Below are positions 49,907 through 59,400 of a stretch of 64,000 bases of DNA, piece by piece. The translations under genes were made by a program, and so were the position numbers. Position 1 is the stretch's first letter. Each line of letters opens with the position of its first letter. Origin of the DNA: Crossiella sp. CA-258035 (lineage in GTDB: Bacteria > Actinomycetota > Actinomycetes > Mycobacteriales > Pseudonocardiaceae); assembly GCF_030064675.1 (NCBI RefSeq), contig NZ_CP116413.1:26001-90000 (forward strand), written 5' to 3'. The notes below the pieces were generated by a model, which searched no databases, was not told where the DNA came from, and was given only the letters and a program-made list of their open reading frames with translations.

Positions 49907-52066
49907 TCAGCCGACGCGCAGGTAGTCCAGCTCGCTGCGACCGGCCGCCACACTCGGGTCCAGTCGCAGCTGGCTGATCCGGCCCCGCCACTTCGGGTGC
50001 CCGCCCACCTCGAAGCGCACCAGCTGGAACAAGCTGTCCCTGGCCGGGACCGGCACGGTCAGCTGCTTGTCGTCGGACCACACCGGATCGTCCTCGGTGA
50101 TGAAGTAGAGCTGGGCCGCGCCGCCGGGGGTGCTGTTGCGCAGCCGAGCCTCCACGAAGTTCCGGCCGTTGGCCGCCAGGCCGAGTCCGGCGGGGGAGAA
50201 CAGGAACGGGTCCTCGCCGCTGGCCTCCATGGTCAGGATGCCCGCGCGCACCGAACCGGTCAGCTGGTGCCAGGGCTGCCAGCCCTCGGTGTCCCGGTCG
50301 AAGCGCCACCACCGCGAGGGCTCGGCCAGGTAGCCGATCGCGGGCGCCCAGCTGACCCGATCCGCACCGGCGGCCGCACCCCGGTTGACCTCGAACCGCA
50401 GCACGTCACCGGCCCGCACCGCCAGCCGCGGCACATCCAGCACCAGGCCCTGGAGATCGTTCGGCTCGATCCGCTGGCGGCTGAGCTGGTGGCCGTTGTG
50501 CGTGATCCGGACCTCCACGCCGTCGCCGCCCACCTCCGCCTTCAGCGCCCGGCTCCGCACCGCGACGGTGCCCTCCCTCGGCGCGGTCCAGGCGCGCGCG
50601 GTCCAGCCGGCCTCATCGGCGGGGGTCTGGGTGAACCTGGCCACGCTCGCCCCCGCCGGGCCGCGGTAGGTCCCGCTCGCCGGGTCGAAGGTCAGGTTCT
50701 GCCAGCCGAAGCCGGTCGCGCTGTGCTGGTAGGACCAGCCCGCTCGCGGCCGGTCGGCGAAGGCGCTCGGCGCGTGCGCGGTGTCCGCGACCGAGTGCAC
50801 CTCGGCGTTGTCCCGGAAGGTGAAGCCGTCGAACTCGCCACCGTCGGCCACCCCGGTGAACCCGGTCGGCTCGAAGTGCAGGTTGTCGTGCACGGACCCG
50901 GTCGGCCTGCTGAGGTGACCGATCCTGGTCACCCCGCCCAGGTGGCTGGGCTGTTGCGCCTTGGCGTTGTTCAGCAGCAGGTTCCCGGACAGCTCGTGGT
51001 TGCGGCTGTGGTCGCCCTGCGGGTAGATCGCCAGGTACTCCACGCCCGGCCCGGCGTTGTCCGCGATCAGGTTGTTCCTGATCTTCACCGAGTCGGTGAC
51101 CACCTCGTGGTCGAACCCGGCCTGGTCCGGCGAACCGGTGTGCGGCACGGCGGTGACGATCGAGTTGACGAAGCTCACGTCCAGCACCCGGCCGAGGAAC
51201 ACCGCGGCGGTGCCGCTCGGCGAGTGGCAGCCGGCTTCCTTGTGCAGCACCGAGTTCATCAGCACCACGTGCCGCATGTTCACCAGCCGCAGCCCGTCGT
51301 GGCACTCGCCACCGGCGCCCGCGTCCTCGTGCAGGTTCAGCCCGTCCAGCACCACGCCCTGCACCAGGCTGTTGCCGTCGTGCCCGTCCGCGCCGGTGAG
51401 CCCGTTGCACCAGTCGAAGGACACGCTGTCGTGGTTGCGGGTGCCCTCGATGTCCCGCAGCAGCACGTTGCGCAGCGCGTACTGCCGGGCGGTGAACCGC
51501 AGCCGGTCGCCGGTGATCTGGATGCCGGCCGAGCTGAAGATGCCGCCGGTGCGGCCGCAGTCGCCCCTGGTGATGCCGGTGATGTCGTGGGTGAAGATGT
51601 CGGTGAAGGTCAGCCCCTCGTGGCCGAGCGTGCTGAAGTAGGCCACGATCCCCGCGCCTGCCCGGCTGACCTCCAGGTTGCTGACCCGCCAGTGCGTCGG
51701 ATCGGTGAGCAGCACGCCCCGGTCCTCGGCCACGCCGTTGCGCCGGATGTGCGGCCGCGCTCCGCTGCCGTAGGCCGCCAGCGTGACCGGCGCGGCCGCC
51801 GTGCCGGTGCCGCGCAGGTTGAGCTGCTGGTTCCACACCGCGCCCCTGGCCAGCAGGATCTCCTCGCCCCCGGTGAAGGTCCGCGCGTTCACCGGGGTGA
51901 AGTCGCACCACGGCAGGCTGGTCGTGGCAGCGCCGTTGTTGTCGCAGGTCCCCCGGTTGTCCACGTGGTAGGTGTGGCCGGGCGCGGCCGCCGCGACCCC
52001 GGTCAGCAGCGTGGTGGCCAGTGCCACCGTGCTGACGGCAGCCGTCAGCCTCGTTTTCCCGCGCAT
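49907..52066 (-). CDS. Secreted right-handed parallel beta-helix protein
   Basis: 719 residues. A signal peptide (MRGKTRLTAAVSTVALATTL, cleavage near AAA-APG) is followed by a parallel beta-helix region of about 450 residues rich in short hydrophobic turns with Asn/Gly/His (for example HWRVSNLEVSRAG, NHDSVSFDWCNG, LRLVNMRHVVLMNSVLH). A C-terminal beta-sandwich of about 150 residues resembles a carbohydrate-binding or interaction module (GWQPWHQLTGSV... SELDYLRVG). The family includes pectate-lyase-like and other polysaccharide-acting proteins. The catalytic residues are not identifiable. Next to a surface-glycan cluster. Confidence 0.85.
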   Translation of the reverse strand: MRGKTRLTAAVSTVALATTLLTGVAAAAPGHTYHVDNRGTCDNNGAATTSLPWCDFTPVNARTFTGGEEILLARGAVWNQQLNLRGTGTAAAPVTLAAYGSGARPHIRRNGVAEDRGVLLTDPTHWRVSNLEVSRAGAGIVAYFSTLGHEGLTFTDIFTHDITGITRGDCGRTGGIFSSAGIQITGDRLRFTARQYALRNVLLRDIEGTRNHDSVSFDWCNGLTGADGHDGNSLVQGVVLDGLNLHEDAGAGGECHDGLRLVNMRHVVLMNSVLHKEAGCHSPSGTAAVFLGRVLDVSFVNSIVTAVPHTGSPDQAGFDHEVVTDSVKIRNNLIADNAGPGVEYLAIYPQGDHSRNHELSGNLLLNNAKAQQPSHLGGVTRIGHLSRPTGSVHDNLHFEPTGFTGVADGGEFDGFTFRDNAEVHSVADTAHAPSAFADRPRAGWSYQHSATGFGWQNLTFDPASGTYRGPAGASVARFTQTPADEAGWTARAWTAPREGTVAVRSRALKAEVGGDGVEVRITHNGHQLSRQRIEPNDLQGLVLDVPRLAVRAGDVLRFEVNRGAAAGADRVSWAPAIGYLAEPSRWWRFDRDTEGWQPWHQLTGSVRAGILTMEASGEDPFLFSPAGLGLAANGRNFVEARLRNSTPGGAAQLYFITEDDPVWSDDKQLTVPVPARDSLFQLVRFEVGGHPKWRGRISQLRLDPSVAAGRSELDYLRVG

Positions 52067-52117
52067 TGATCCTCCCCTGATCGCGGAGAACGGTATTGCC
52101 CGGTTCGCCGAGCCGCC

Positions 52118-53542
52118 ATGGCCGACTCGGTTAAAGTGCGGGACGTGCAGGAGCCCACGTCGCCAACCGTCGGTGCGCTTGCGGTGTGGAGCAGCTCCGA
52201 CCTCCCGGGGCTCGGCGACCAGCTGCTGCCCCGGCTCACCGAGCACCACCTGTCCACCCGGCTGCCCGACTGGCGGATCTCCTTCCACGCCCCGTTCGGC
52301 TGGACCCGTCCGCTGCGCACCGACGGCGGGCTGGTGGCCGAACCGCTCGGCGAGTACCGGCCGCGCCGGGTCACCGCGCTGGCCGCCGCCGACCTCACCG
52401 TGATCACCCCGGCCTTCGAGCTCGGCGCCGACCTGGCCGCGCTCTACGGCGCCCCGGTCCCCGGCGCGGAGTTCTTCACCAACGCCCTCGGCGAGCACCC
52501 GGTGCTGGTCAGCGCGGTGCGGGTGGCCGGGAAGCCCAGTCCGCAGCTGGTCTCCGCGTTCGCCGGCCAGCCCTACCCCTCGGTCCGCGACATCCGGTCC
52601 AGGGACCGGCTGGCCGACGCGGGCCTGCAGTGGGACGTGGCCGTGGTGCCGCACCCGGCGCTGCTGGCCGACAGCCTGGTCAGCCCCGGCGCGCTGGCCA
52701 CCCGCCAGGGCGACCTGCGCAAGCTGCGCATCCTGCCGGCCGAGGGCAGCTACCTGGTCGTGCAGCTCACCCCGGACCTGGCGGGCGAGCTGGCCGCGCT
52801 GCCGCCGGTGCTGGCCAAGATCCAGGACTTCCTGGCCATCGAGCACATCGTGCTGCTGCCCACCGCCCCGGACGCGCCTGCCTGCGAAGGCCACCTGCTG
52901 CCGGCCGACCTGGTGCTGGAGGACCGGATCGCGGTGCTGGCCGGTGCGGGCCTGGTGATCGCCGCCGACGAGCACGCGGCCGCGGCCGCCGCCGGACTGG
53001 ACCGCCGCTGGGTGCTGCTGGACCCGACCGGCGAACAGCGCTGGCCGGTGCTGGAGTTCGGCGCCACCAAGCAGATCGCGGACCGGGCGGGCAAGCTGCT
53101 GGACGCGGTGCACGCCGCGCTCAAGCCCCCGGCCTCCCGGCGGCAGGCGGTGGTCGAGCACTTCGACGCGATCGCCGAGGCCGCCCAGCGCGCCGCCTCC
53201 GGCCGCCCACCGGCCCGCGACCTGGCCGCGGAGAACCGGGCCCTGCGCGCGGCCAACGCGGCCCTGCGCGAGCGGATGTTCATCGAGCGCCAGCGCCTGG
53301 TCGAACAGCTCATCAGCCACACCCCCGAGGACGAGCAGACCGACGAGGTGGAGGCGCTGCGCGCCGAGCTCGCCGAGGAACGCAGGCTGCACGGCGAACT
53401 GGCCGAACGGCACCGCGCGCTGGCCGCCGAGATCGACCGGCTGGCCGCCGACAGCAAGGAGCTGGCCGCGCTGCGCAACACCAAGCTGATGCGCTGGGCC
53501 CAGCCGGCCAGGGACGCCTACGGAAAGCTCCGCAAGCCGTGA
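52118..53542 (+). CDS. Possible polysaccharide pyruvyltransferase-like protein with C-terminal coiled coil
   Basis: 474 residues. Residues 15-340 resemble the fold of the polysaccharide pyruvyl transferase family, but no diagnostic motif is clear, so this name is tentative. Residues about 370-455 are strongly coiled coil (ENRALRAANAALRERMFIERQ, EVEALRAELAEERRLHGEL, HRALAAEIDRLAADSKELAAL), ending with a basic amphipathic patch KLMRWAQPARDAYGKLRKP that may touch the membrane. The start has no ribosome site and may be a downstream GTG. It overlaps the bifunctional glycosyltransferase start (GTGA). Confidence 0.6.
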   Translation: MADSVKVRDVQEPTSPTVGALAVWSSSDLPGLGDQLLPRLTEHHLSTRLPDWRISFHAPFGWTRPLRTDGGLVAEPLGEYRPRRVTALAAADLTVITPAFELGADLAALYGAPVPGAEFFTNALGEHPVLVSAVRVAGKPSPQLVSAFAGQPYPSVRDIRSRDRLADAGLQWDVAVVPHPALLADSLVSPGALATRQGDLRKLRILPAEGSYLVVQLTPDLAGELAALPPVLAKIQDFLAIEHIVLLPTAPDAPACEGHLLPADLVLEDRIAVLAGAGLVIAADEHAAAAAAGLDRRWVLLDPTGEQRWPVLEFGATKQIADRAGKLLDAVHAALKPPASRRQAVVEHFDAIAEAAQRAASGRPPARDLAAENRALRAANAALRERMFIERQRLVEQLISHTPEDEQTDEVEALRAELAEERRLHGELAERHRALAAEIDRLAADSKELAALRNTKLMRWAQPARDAYGKLRKP

Positions 53543-55455
53543 CCGCGATCCCCAGGGTCACCTTCGTGCTGGTCAGCTACAACGGCAGGGAGATGCTGAC
53601 CCGCTGCCTGGACACCCTCGCCGAGCACACCCCTGGCCCGTACGAGGTCGTGGTGGTGGACAGCGCCTCACCGGATGGCACCGGCGAGTGGCTGGCAGCC
53701 AACCTCACCGGCGCGACCGTGCTGCGGATGCCGGAGAACCTGGGCTTCGGCGCGGGCTGCAACCTGGGCGTCCAGCACGCCCGCACCGAGCTGGTCTGCT
53801 TCCTCAACGCCGACGTCGAGGTCACCCCCGGCTGGCTGGAACCGCTGCTGGCCCGCCTGGACTCCACCCCCGAGGCGGCCGCGGTCGGCTCCGTGTTGGT
53901 GTTCCCGGACGGCCGCCTGCAGGAGGCGGGCAGCATCATCGGCGGAGACGGCTGGAGCCGCGGCCTCGGTGACGGCGACGCCGACCTGTCCCCGCTGTAC
54001 CCGCGCTCGGCCGACTACTCCTCGGCCGCCTGCCTGCTGATGCGCCGCCGCGCGTTCTGGCAGACCGGCGGTTTCTCGCCGGAGTTCCACATCGCCTACT
54101 TCGAGGACACCGACCTCCAGTTCCACCTGCGCTCGCTGGGCTGGCAGATCTGGGTCGAGCCCGCCTCGCAGGTCCGGCACATCCGGCACGGCAGCAGCAC
54201 CACCCCGCGCGCGATCGAGCTGTCCGCGATCAACCACGAGGTCTTCGTCCGCCGCTGGCCGGAAGCGCTGGCCAAGCGCCCGCCAGTGGCCGACGTGCAC
54301 GAGCACTGGCACCGGCTGTGGTGGCTGCGCGACCAGCTCGCCCCGTACCGCGTCCTGCTCACTACAGACGAGGTCCCCGACCCCACCCAAGGCCAAGGCG
54401 CGCAACGGGCCTGGGCGGTCATCCAGTACTGGCGCCAGGCCAGCCCCGAGGCCGCGGTCACCGTCCTGGCCACCCGCGGCGACCCGGCCGCCCTGCGCGC
54501 CACCGGCGTCGAAGTGTCCATTGTGGACGATCCGAAGGCGTGGGGCCGCGACCGCGCGGGCCTCTACGACGTCATCGTCGCCCTCTCCGCCCGCGGCTTC
54601 CCGCTGGCGGAACAGGTCTCCCGCACCCAGCCCCAAGCGGTCCGCCTGTTCGACACCCAGACCTTCCTGCACCGCGAAGCCGAACGCCGCTTCTCGGTGC
54701 TACCGGACGCCGAAGCCCGCCGCCACTGCGCCACCGAGGCCGCCGCCTGGCGCGAAGCCGAGCGCACGGCCCTGTCCTGGGCCGAGCTGAGCACCGTCGG
54801 CAGCCAGGCCGAGCTCGACTGGTCCACCCGCTACGCCCCGCAGGCCACCCTGCACGTGGCCCCGTACCCGGTCCAGGTCACCCCGGCCGCCACCGGCCTG
54901 GACCGCCGCGACGGCCTGCTCTTCTACGGCGCCTTCGCCCGCACCGCCACCGGCAACGAGATCGCCGCCCAGCACCTCATCGAGCAGGTCCTCCCGCTGC
55001 TGGACGCCCCCCGCCTGCGCGTCATCGGCGCGCACGCCCCGGACTCCCTGCGCGCCCCTGGCGTCGACGTCATCGGCTGGGTCCCCGACCCCGCCCCCTA
55101 CCTGCGCACCGCCCGCGTCCTGGTCAACCCGTCCCCAGCCGCCGCGGGCGCCCAGACCAAGCTGCTGGACGCGATGGCCCACGGCCTCCCGTTCACCACC
55201 ACCCCCCAGGCCGCCGAAGGCCTGCCCCTGGGCGAGCTCCGCGAGCACCTGGTCGCCGAGTCCCCGGCCGAGCTGGCCGAGCTCACCCAGCGCCTGCTCG
55301 ACGACGACGCCAAGTGGACCCACATCCAGTCCGCCCTGCTCGACCTGGCCGCCACCCACTTCACCGAGCGCCACTTCCGCTCCGCGATGGCCGAGGTCCT
55401 CATCCACTGCGGCATCGCCCCACCCGCGACGACTTTCGCGACCGCCACGCCCTGA
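53539..55455 (+). CDS. Fused GT2-GT4 glycosyltransferase
   Basis: 638 residues in two transferase units. The GT2 part (about 5-260) has TFVLVSYNGREMLTRCLDTL, PENLGFGAGCN, LNADVEV (DXD-like) and IAYFEDTDLQFHLRSLGW. The second part (about 270-630) is GT4-like with a terminal Rossmann half GLLFYGAFARTATGNEIAAQ, VIGWVPDPAPYLRTARVLVNPSPAAAGAQTKLLDAMAHGLP. Two linked activities suggest it adds two successive sugars of a repeat unit (inference). No membrane helix; GTG start overlaps the upstream coiled-coil gene's stop. Confidence 0.88.
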   Translation: MTAIPRVTFVLVSYNGREMLTRCLDTLAEHTPGPYEVVVVDSASPDGTGEWLAANLTGATVLRMPENLGFGAGCNLGVQHARTELVCFLNADVEVTPGWLEPLLARLDSTPEAAAVGSVLVFPDGRLQEAGSIIGGDGWSRGLGDGDADLSPLYPRSADYSSAACLLMRRRAFWQTGGFSPEFHIAYFEDTDLQFHLRSLGWQIWVEPASQVRHIRHGSSTTPRAIELSAINHEVFVRRWPEALAKRPPVADVHEHWHRLWWLRDQLAPYRVLLTTDEVPDPTQGQGAQRAWAVIQYWRQASPEAAVTVLATRGDPAALRATGVEVSIVDDPKAWGRDRAGLYDVIVALSARGFPLAEQVSRTQPQAVRLFDTQTFLHREAERRFSVLPDAEARRHCATEAAAWREAERTALSWAELSTVGSQAELDWSTRYAPQATLHVAPYPVQVTPAATGLDRRDGLLFYGAFARTATGNEIAAQHLIEQVLPLLDAPRLRVIGAHAPDSLRAPGVDVIGWVPDPAPYLRTARVLVNPSPAAAGAQTKLLDAMAHGLPFTTTPQAAEGLPLGELREHLVAESPAELAELTQRLLDDDAKWTHIQSALLDLAATHFTERHFRSAMAEVLIHCGIAPPATTFATATP

Positions 55456-55555
55456 CCGCCGCCGCCGCGAACACCGGCTTCCGGCCTCTCACCTGCGACA
55501 ACCCGCACGCGACTGCCCCTGTTCGCCCTCGGCAGAAAATCTATCGTGGCCGAGG

Positions 55556-55585
55556 TAGACATTCGTGCTCACCGGCGTGTAGTGT
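55556..55585 (+). promoter_or_regulatory. Promoter candidate for the long leader of the MerR-type gene
   Basis: TAGACA (55556-55561), 18 bp, TAGTGT (55580-55585). The -35 differs from TTGACA by one base and the -10 fits TANNNT. Transcription would start near 55592, giving a 5' leader of about 435 nt. Confidence 0.45.
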
Positions 55586-55627
55586 TCTACTCATACCGAG
55601 AGAGACAGTGTCGAGCGAGCGTGGGAG

Positions 55628-55669
55628 ATGACGAACTACCCACGAGGTGAGACAGCAAGGAAGAAGTAG
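55628..55669 (+). CDS. Mini-ORF (13 codons) in the leader, possible leader peptide
   Basis: ATG at 55628 encodes MTNYPRGETARKK and stops at TAG. GGGAG abuts the ATG, which is too close for a good ribosome site. It could be a leader peptide, or chance. Translation is unproven. Confidence 0.25.
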   Translation: MTNYPRGETARKK

Positions 55670-55741
55670 TAAGCAAAGAAGTAGTAAGAAGCAGTACGAA
55701 GTGGCAAGACGCAAGTAGCAAGTAGAGCAAGTGGCAAGACG
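55661..55741 (+). repeat. Purine-rich tract with direct repeats
   Basis: AAGAAGTAGTAAG repeats at 55661-55673 and 55676-55688. AAGTGGCAAGACG repeats at 55699-55711 and 55729-55741, with GCAAGTAG units between. The strand is almost free of C and resembles an unstructured RNA with several SD-like GGAAG motifs. Confidence 0.7.
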
Positions 55742-55978
55742 GCAGGCGTGCCGGGGCCGATCAGTGAACGGGGTCCCGGCAGCTGCTGAGGTCGAAGTAA
55801 AGCGGTGAACCAGAGAAGAAGGGACGGGCCACATCATCGGATCGCCTGCCTGGCTGAGTACCTCGCCGGCGGGTACCGCAGTTCCATCGAAAGAAGGTGG
55901 TCTTCGGTTACGAATCAGCGATCCCCGCTTGATCCGCCGTTGTCGCGGAAGCGGACATAATGGTGAAACCCAAACCCT

Positions 55979-56008
55979 GGGGCCCCGGTGCTACTGCGCC
56001 GGGGCCCC
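55979..56008 (+). terminator. Intrinsic terminator or attenuator before the MerR-type gene
   Basis: GGGGCCCCGG and CCGGGGCCCC form a perfect 10-bp stem with loop TGCTACTGCG, ending 10 bases before the GGAGG ribosome site. It could terminate the leader RNA or attenuate readthrough. Confidence 0.55.
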
Positions 56009-56026
56009 TCGTGATGCGGAGGTTTA

Positions 56027-56368
56027 GTGATCCCAGACCAGCGTGATGTCGCTGCGCCGAGCGCGGCGGACAAGTTCGATGATGAGCACTACCCGGCCTA
56101 CACCATGGGCCGCGCGGCCGAGATGCTCGGCACCACGCAGGGTTTCCTGCGCTCCCTCGGCGAAGCCGGACTGATCGAGCCCCAGCGCTCCTCGGGTGGG
56201 CACCGCCGGTTCTCCCGTTATCAACTCCGCCTGGCCGCCCGCGCCAGGGAACTGGTCGACCAGGGCACCCCGGTCGACGCGGCCTGCCGCATCATCAGCC
56301 TCGAGGACCAGCTGCACGAGGCCCGTGCCCACAACCAGCGCCAGACGCAGGACGACAACCAGCGTTGA
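56027..56368 (+). CDS. Small MerR-type DNA-binding regulator
   Basis: 113 residues. The winged HTH (about 27-75) reads YTMGRAAEMLGTTQGFLRSLGEAGLIEPQRSSGGHRRFSRYQLRLAARARELVDQG, followed by a short helix. Proteins of this form are widespread in actinomycetes and carry no effector domain. GTG start with GGAGG. Its upstream leader is long and unusual, suggesting tight post-transcriptional or environmental control. Target genes unknown. It lies between the two halves of the glycan cluster. Confidence 0.88.
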   Translation: MIPDQRDVAAPSAADKFDDEHYPAYTMGRAAEMLGTTQGFLRSLGEAGLIEPQRSSGGHRRFSRYQLRLAARARELVDQGTPVDAACRIISLEDQLHEARAHNQRQTQDDNQR

Positions 56369-56449
56369 CGCCAATCAGCAAGATCGGGTCAGCCCCGCCG
56401 GTCGGCATCGGCCCCGGCGGGACCCCACAGCCGAGCTGAGCGGACGGGT

Positions 56450-59400
56450 TCAGTCCAGCGGTGGCACGGTCCGCTCCGGCATCCGCCGCCGCGCCCGCCG
56501 CAACGCGTGCCAGCGCAGCGCCGCGGTGAGGAAGTACCGCTCAGTCCCGCCGGTCTCCGGCCGTTTCCCGTTCCGTGCGGCCAGTTCCACCAGCACCGAC
56601 AGCTGCCGCTCGACCCCGGCCAGCTTCACCAGCTCGGCCCGGTCCGCGGGCGCCAGCCGGTCCTCGTTGCGGGCCAGCAGCACCGAGGCGAACTGCGCGA
56701 TCCGCCGCAGCTCGTGCTCCACGACGTGTTCCAGCTCTTCGCGCCGTTGCGGCGTCAACCGCCGCTCGTTCCCCAGGCTCAGCTCGGCCAGCCCCACCGG
56801 GCCGGGCAGGCCCGAGGTCCACCACGGCAGCATCCACCCGGTCACGTTCTCCCCGTGCTGCCGGTAGGACTGCAACGGACGGTCCACAAAGGACAGTTCA
56901 CCGACGGACAGCGCGGTCGCCGCGATCCACTGGTCGTGGTACGCCGTCGGCGTGCCGGGCGGGAACGGCAACACCCGCTCCCGCACCAGGTCCGCGCGCA
57001 CCAGCGAGGCCGCGCCGGTGACCGTGTTGAGCATCAGCAGCGCGTCCAGCTCGGTCCACTGGTTGCGCCGCTTGTCCCAGGAGGTCTTCGCGATCAACTT
57101 GCCGTAGTCGTCGATCAGCCGCATGTCGCAGTAGACGAGCTGCACCTTCGGATCGGCCAGCCGCTCCAGCTGCACGGCGAGCTTGTCCGCGTCCCACACG
57201 TCGTCCTGGTCGGAGAGCGCGATCGCGTCCGCGTCCAGCGGTGCCAGCCGCAGCGCCCGCTCGAAGTTGCGGTAGAAGCCCACGTTGCGCTCGTGCTCGA
57301 CCACCACGAACCGCGGATCGCCCTCGGTCAGCTCGCCCAGCACGCGGCGGGCAGCCGGATCGGTGCCGTCGTCGGAGATCACGCACACCCAGTTGTCATG
57401 CGTCTGCGCGCGGATCGAGTCCAGCTGCTCGGCCAGGAACCGCCGCTCCGGGTGGTAGGTGGCCAGGCAGATCGCCACCCGGGGACCGGTGCCCGGCCAG
57501 TCCACCCGCACCGGCCGGATGCCCACTTCCGCCCTGGTCCGCAACGCGGGCAGCGCCCGGTGCAGCCGGGTCCCGTCGGCCAGGTCGACGATCAGCTCCA
57601 GCGGCAGGTCGTGCCTGGTCGGCCCGGCGGGCAGCGGAACCCGCGCCCGGAACCCGCTGCCGTCGGGCACGTGCCACCCGGCCGCGCCCAGCTCCCGCCG
57701 CACCACCGGCCGGTGGTAGCCCAGGTTCGCCGGGCACATCCGGCCGTCCGCCTTGATCCACACCGCCCGCACCGGCAGGTCCGCGTGCACCGCCCAGCCG
57801 GCCAGGTCCACCACCTGCCCGCGCCCGATGTGCACCGGCTCCGCGGGCACGTCCACCACGAACCGCAGCCCGGCCTCGCGCGCGCCGCCCTCGCGCACCC
57901 GCAACCGCCGGGCCAGCAACGGCGCCAGCGCGGGCGCGTACCGGCTGGCCCGCCGCAGCACGCTGTCCGGCTCCGCCCCGCCGCGTCCCAGCATCAGGTC
58001 GCGCACCCCCCGCGCGGCCCGCGCGGCCGGCCACACGTACCGGTGCCCTGCCCTGACCAGCGAGGACCCCTCCAGCGCGTCCAGCCGCGCCCTGGTCCTG
58101 GCCAGCCGGTCCCGCAGCTGCGCCCCGGCCGAGGCGTGCCCGGCCGCCTCCGCCCGCGCGGTGTCCGCCTCGGCCCTGATCCGCTCGAAGTCCTCGGTCG
58201 CCTCGGCCAGCCCGGCGAACGTGCTACCCACCCGGTTGTCCAGCTCCACCAGCTCGTCCTGGGTGCGGGCCAGCTCCTGCCGCAGCGCCTCCCGCTCCGC
58301 GTCCGCGGTGCGCAGCGCGGCCTCGGCCGCCTGGTGCTCCCGGCTCAGCTCGTCCCGCAGTTCCTCGGTCTGCGCCCGCGCCTGGGTCAGCTCGGCCTGC
58401 CGGTGCGCGATCTGCTGGCGCAGCGCCTCCACGTCGGTCCACAGCGAGCGCGCGGTCTTCTCCGCCTGCTCCTTGGCCGCCAGCGCCCGGCCCACCTCGC
58501 CCAGCCCCGGCGGCAGCTCCCACACCCTCGGACGGCCCGGCAGCACCGCGTCCGCTTTCAGCGTGGCCAGCACCTGCTCCCGGGGCGCGCCGGAGACCAG
58601 CTCCTGCAAGGCCACCTCGGCCGAGGTCAGCTCGGTCCACCGCTGCCGGGCCGGGCCACCCAGCCCGCACAGGTCAGCCAGCCGGAACAGCAGCTTCTGC
58701 AGGTTCGTCTCGGCGGGCCACGGATGCGGCGCGCCCGAGTCCCGCAGCTCCCTGGCGAACTCGCGCAGCCCGCGCAGCAGCGCCAGCTCGGCGTCCACCC
58801 CCGACCCGGCCTCCCACTCCAGGTCGATCCGCCGCGCCTCCCGGTCCGGCCCCAGCACCACGTTGCCCGGGTGCACGTCCAGGCAGTCCGGCGGCAGCAC
58901 CGGCACCCCGACCCGGCCTGGCAGGAACGGATGCCGCTGGTCCTCCGCGGTCAGCGCCCGCGCGGGCGTCAGGCACACCCGGCACCACAGTCCGAGCACC
59001 ACCCCGGCCCGGTTCACATCGCCTTCGGCCAGCGCGTCCAGCAGCTCCGCGTCCAGGCACCGGCCAGGCAGCCACGGCTCGGTCGCCGCCACCCGCTGCC
59101 GCAGCCAGCCCTCGGCGTCCTCGGTGCCCTCGACCGTCTCCAGCACCAGGTCCTCGGTCAGCCGCCGGGTCCGCTGCCAGCGCGCGTGCCTGCTGCTGTT
59201 GACCAGCCAGGCCAGCCCCGGCTGGACCAGGTCCGCCACCGCGTCCGCCGACCGACCGGCCACCACCAGGAACGCGGGCGCCACCGCACCGGCGAAGCCC
59301 TCGGCCAGCGCCAGCTGGTGCAGCCGCCTGCCCGGCGCCGCGGCCAGCTGCTCGTCGGCCGCGCCCAGCAGTGGGTCCCGCACCAGCTTGTCCACCAGCT

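Larger units (their letters stand above)
55456..56026 (+). other. 570-bp non-coding region, probable long leader RNA or ncRNA
   Basis: The region has unusually low GC and few C residues in its centre compared with flanks. It contains a promoter candidate, a 13-codon mini-ORF, a purine-rich repeat tract, and a strong terminator-like hairpin just before the ribosome site of the MerR-type gene. A CATAAT (55956-55961) could be a second -10 nearer the gene. No larger coding frame is credible. Confidence 0.6.

Noticed and set aside
49907..53413. Extension of the beta-helix gene to 1168 codons
   Set aside because: The N-terminal 450 residues are antisense to the 474-residue gene. The signal peptide and ribosome site fix the start at 52066.
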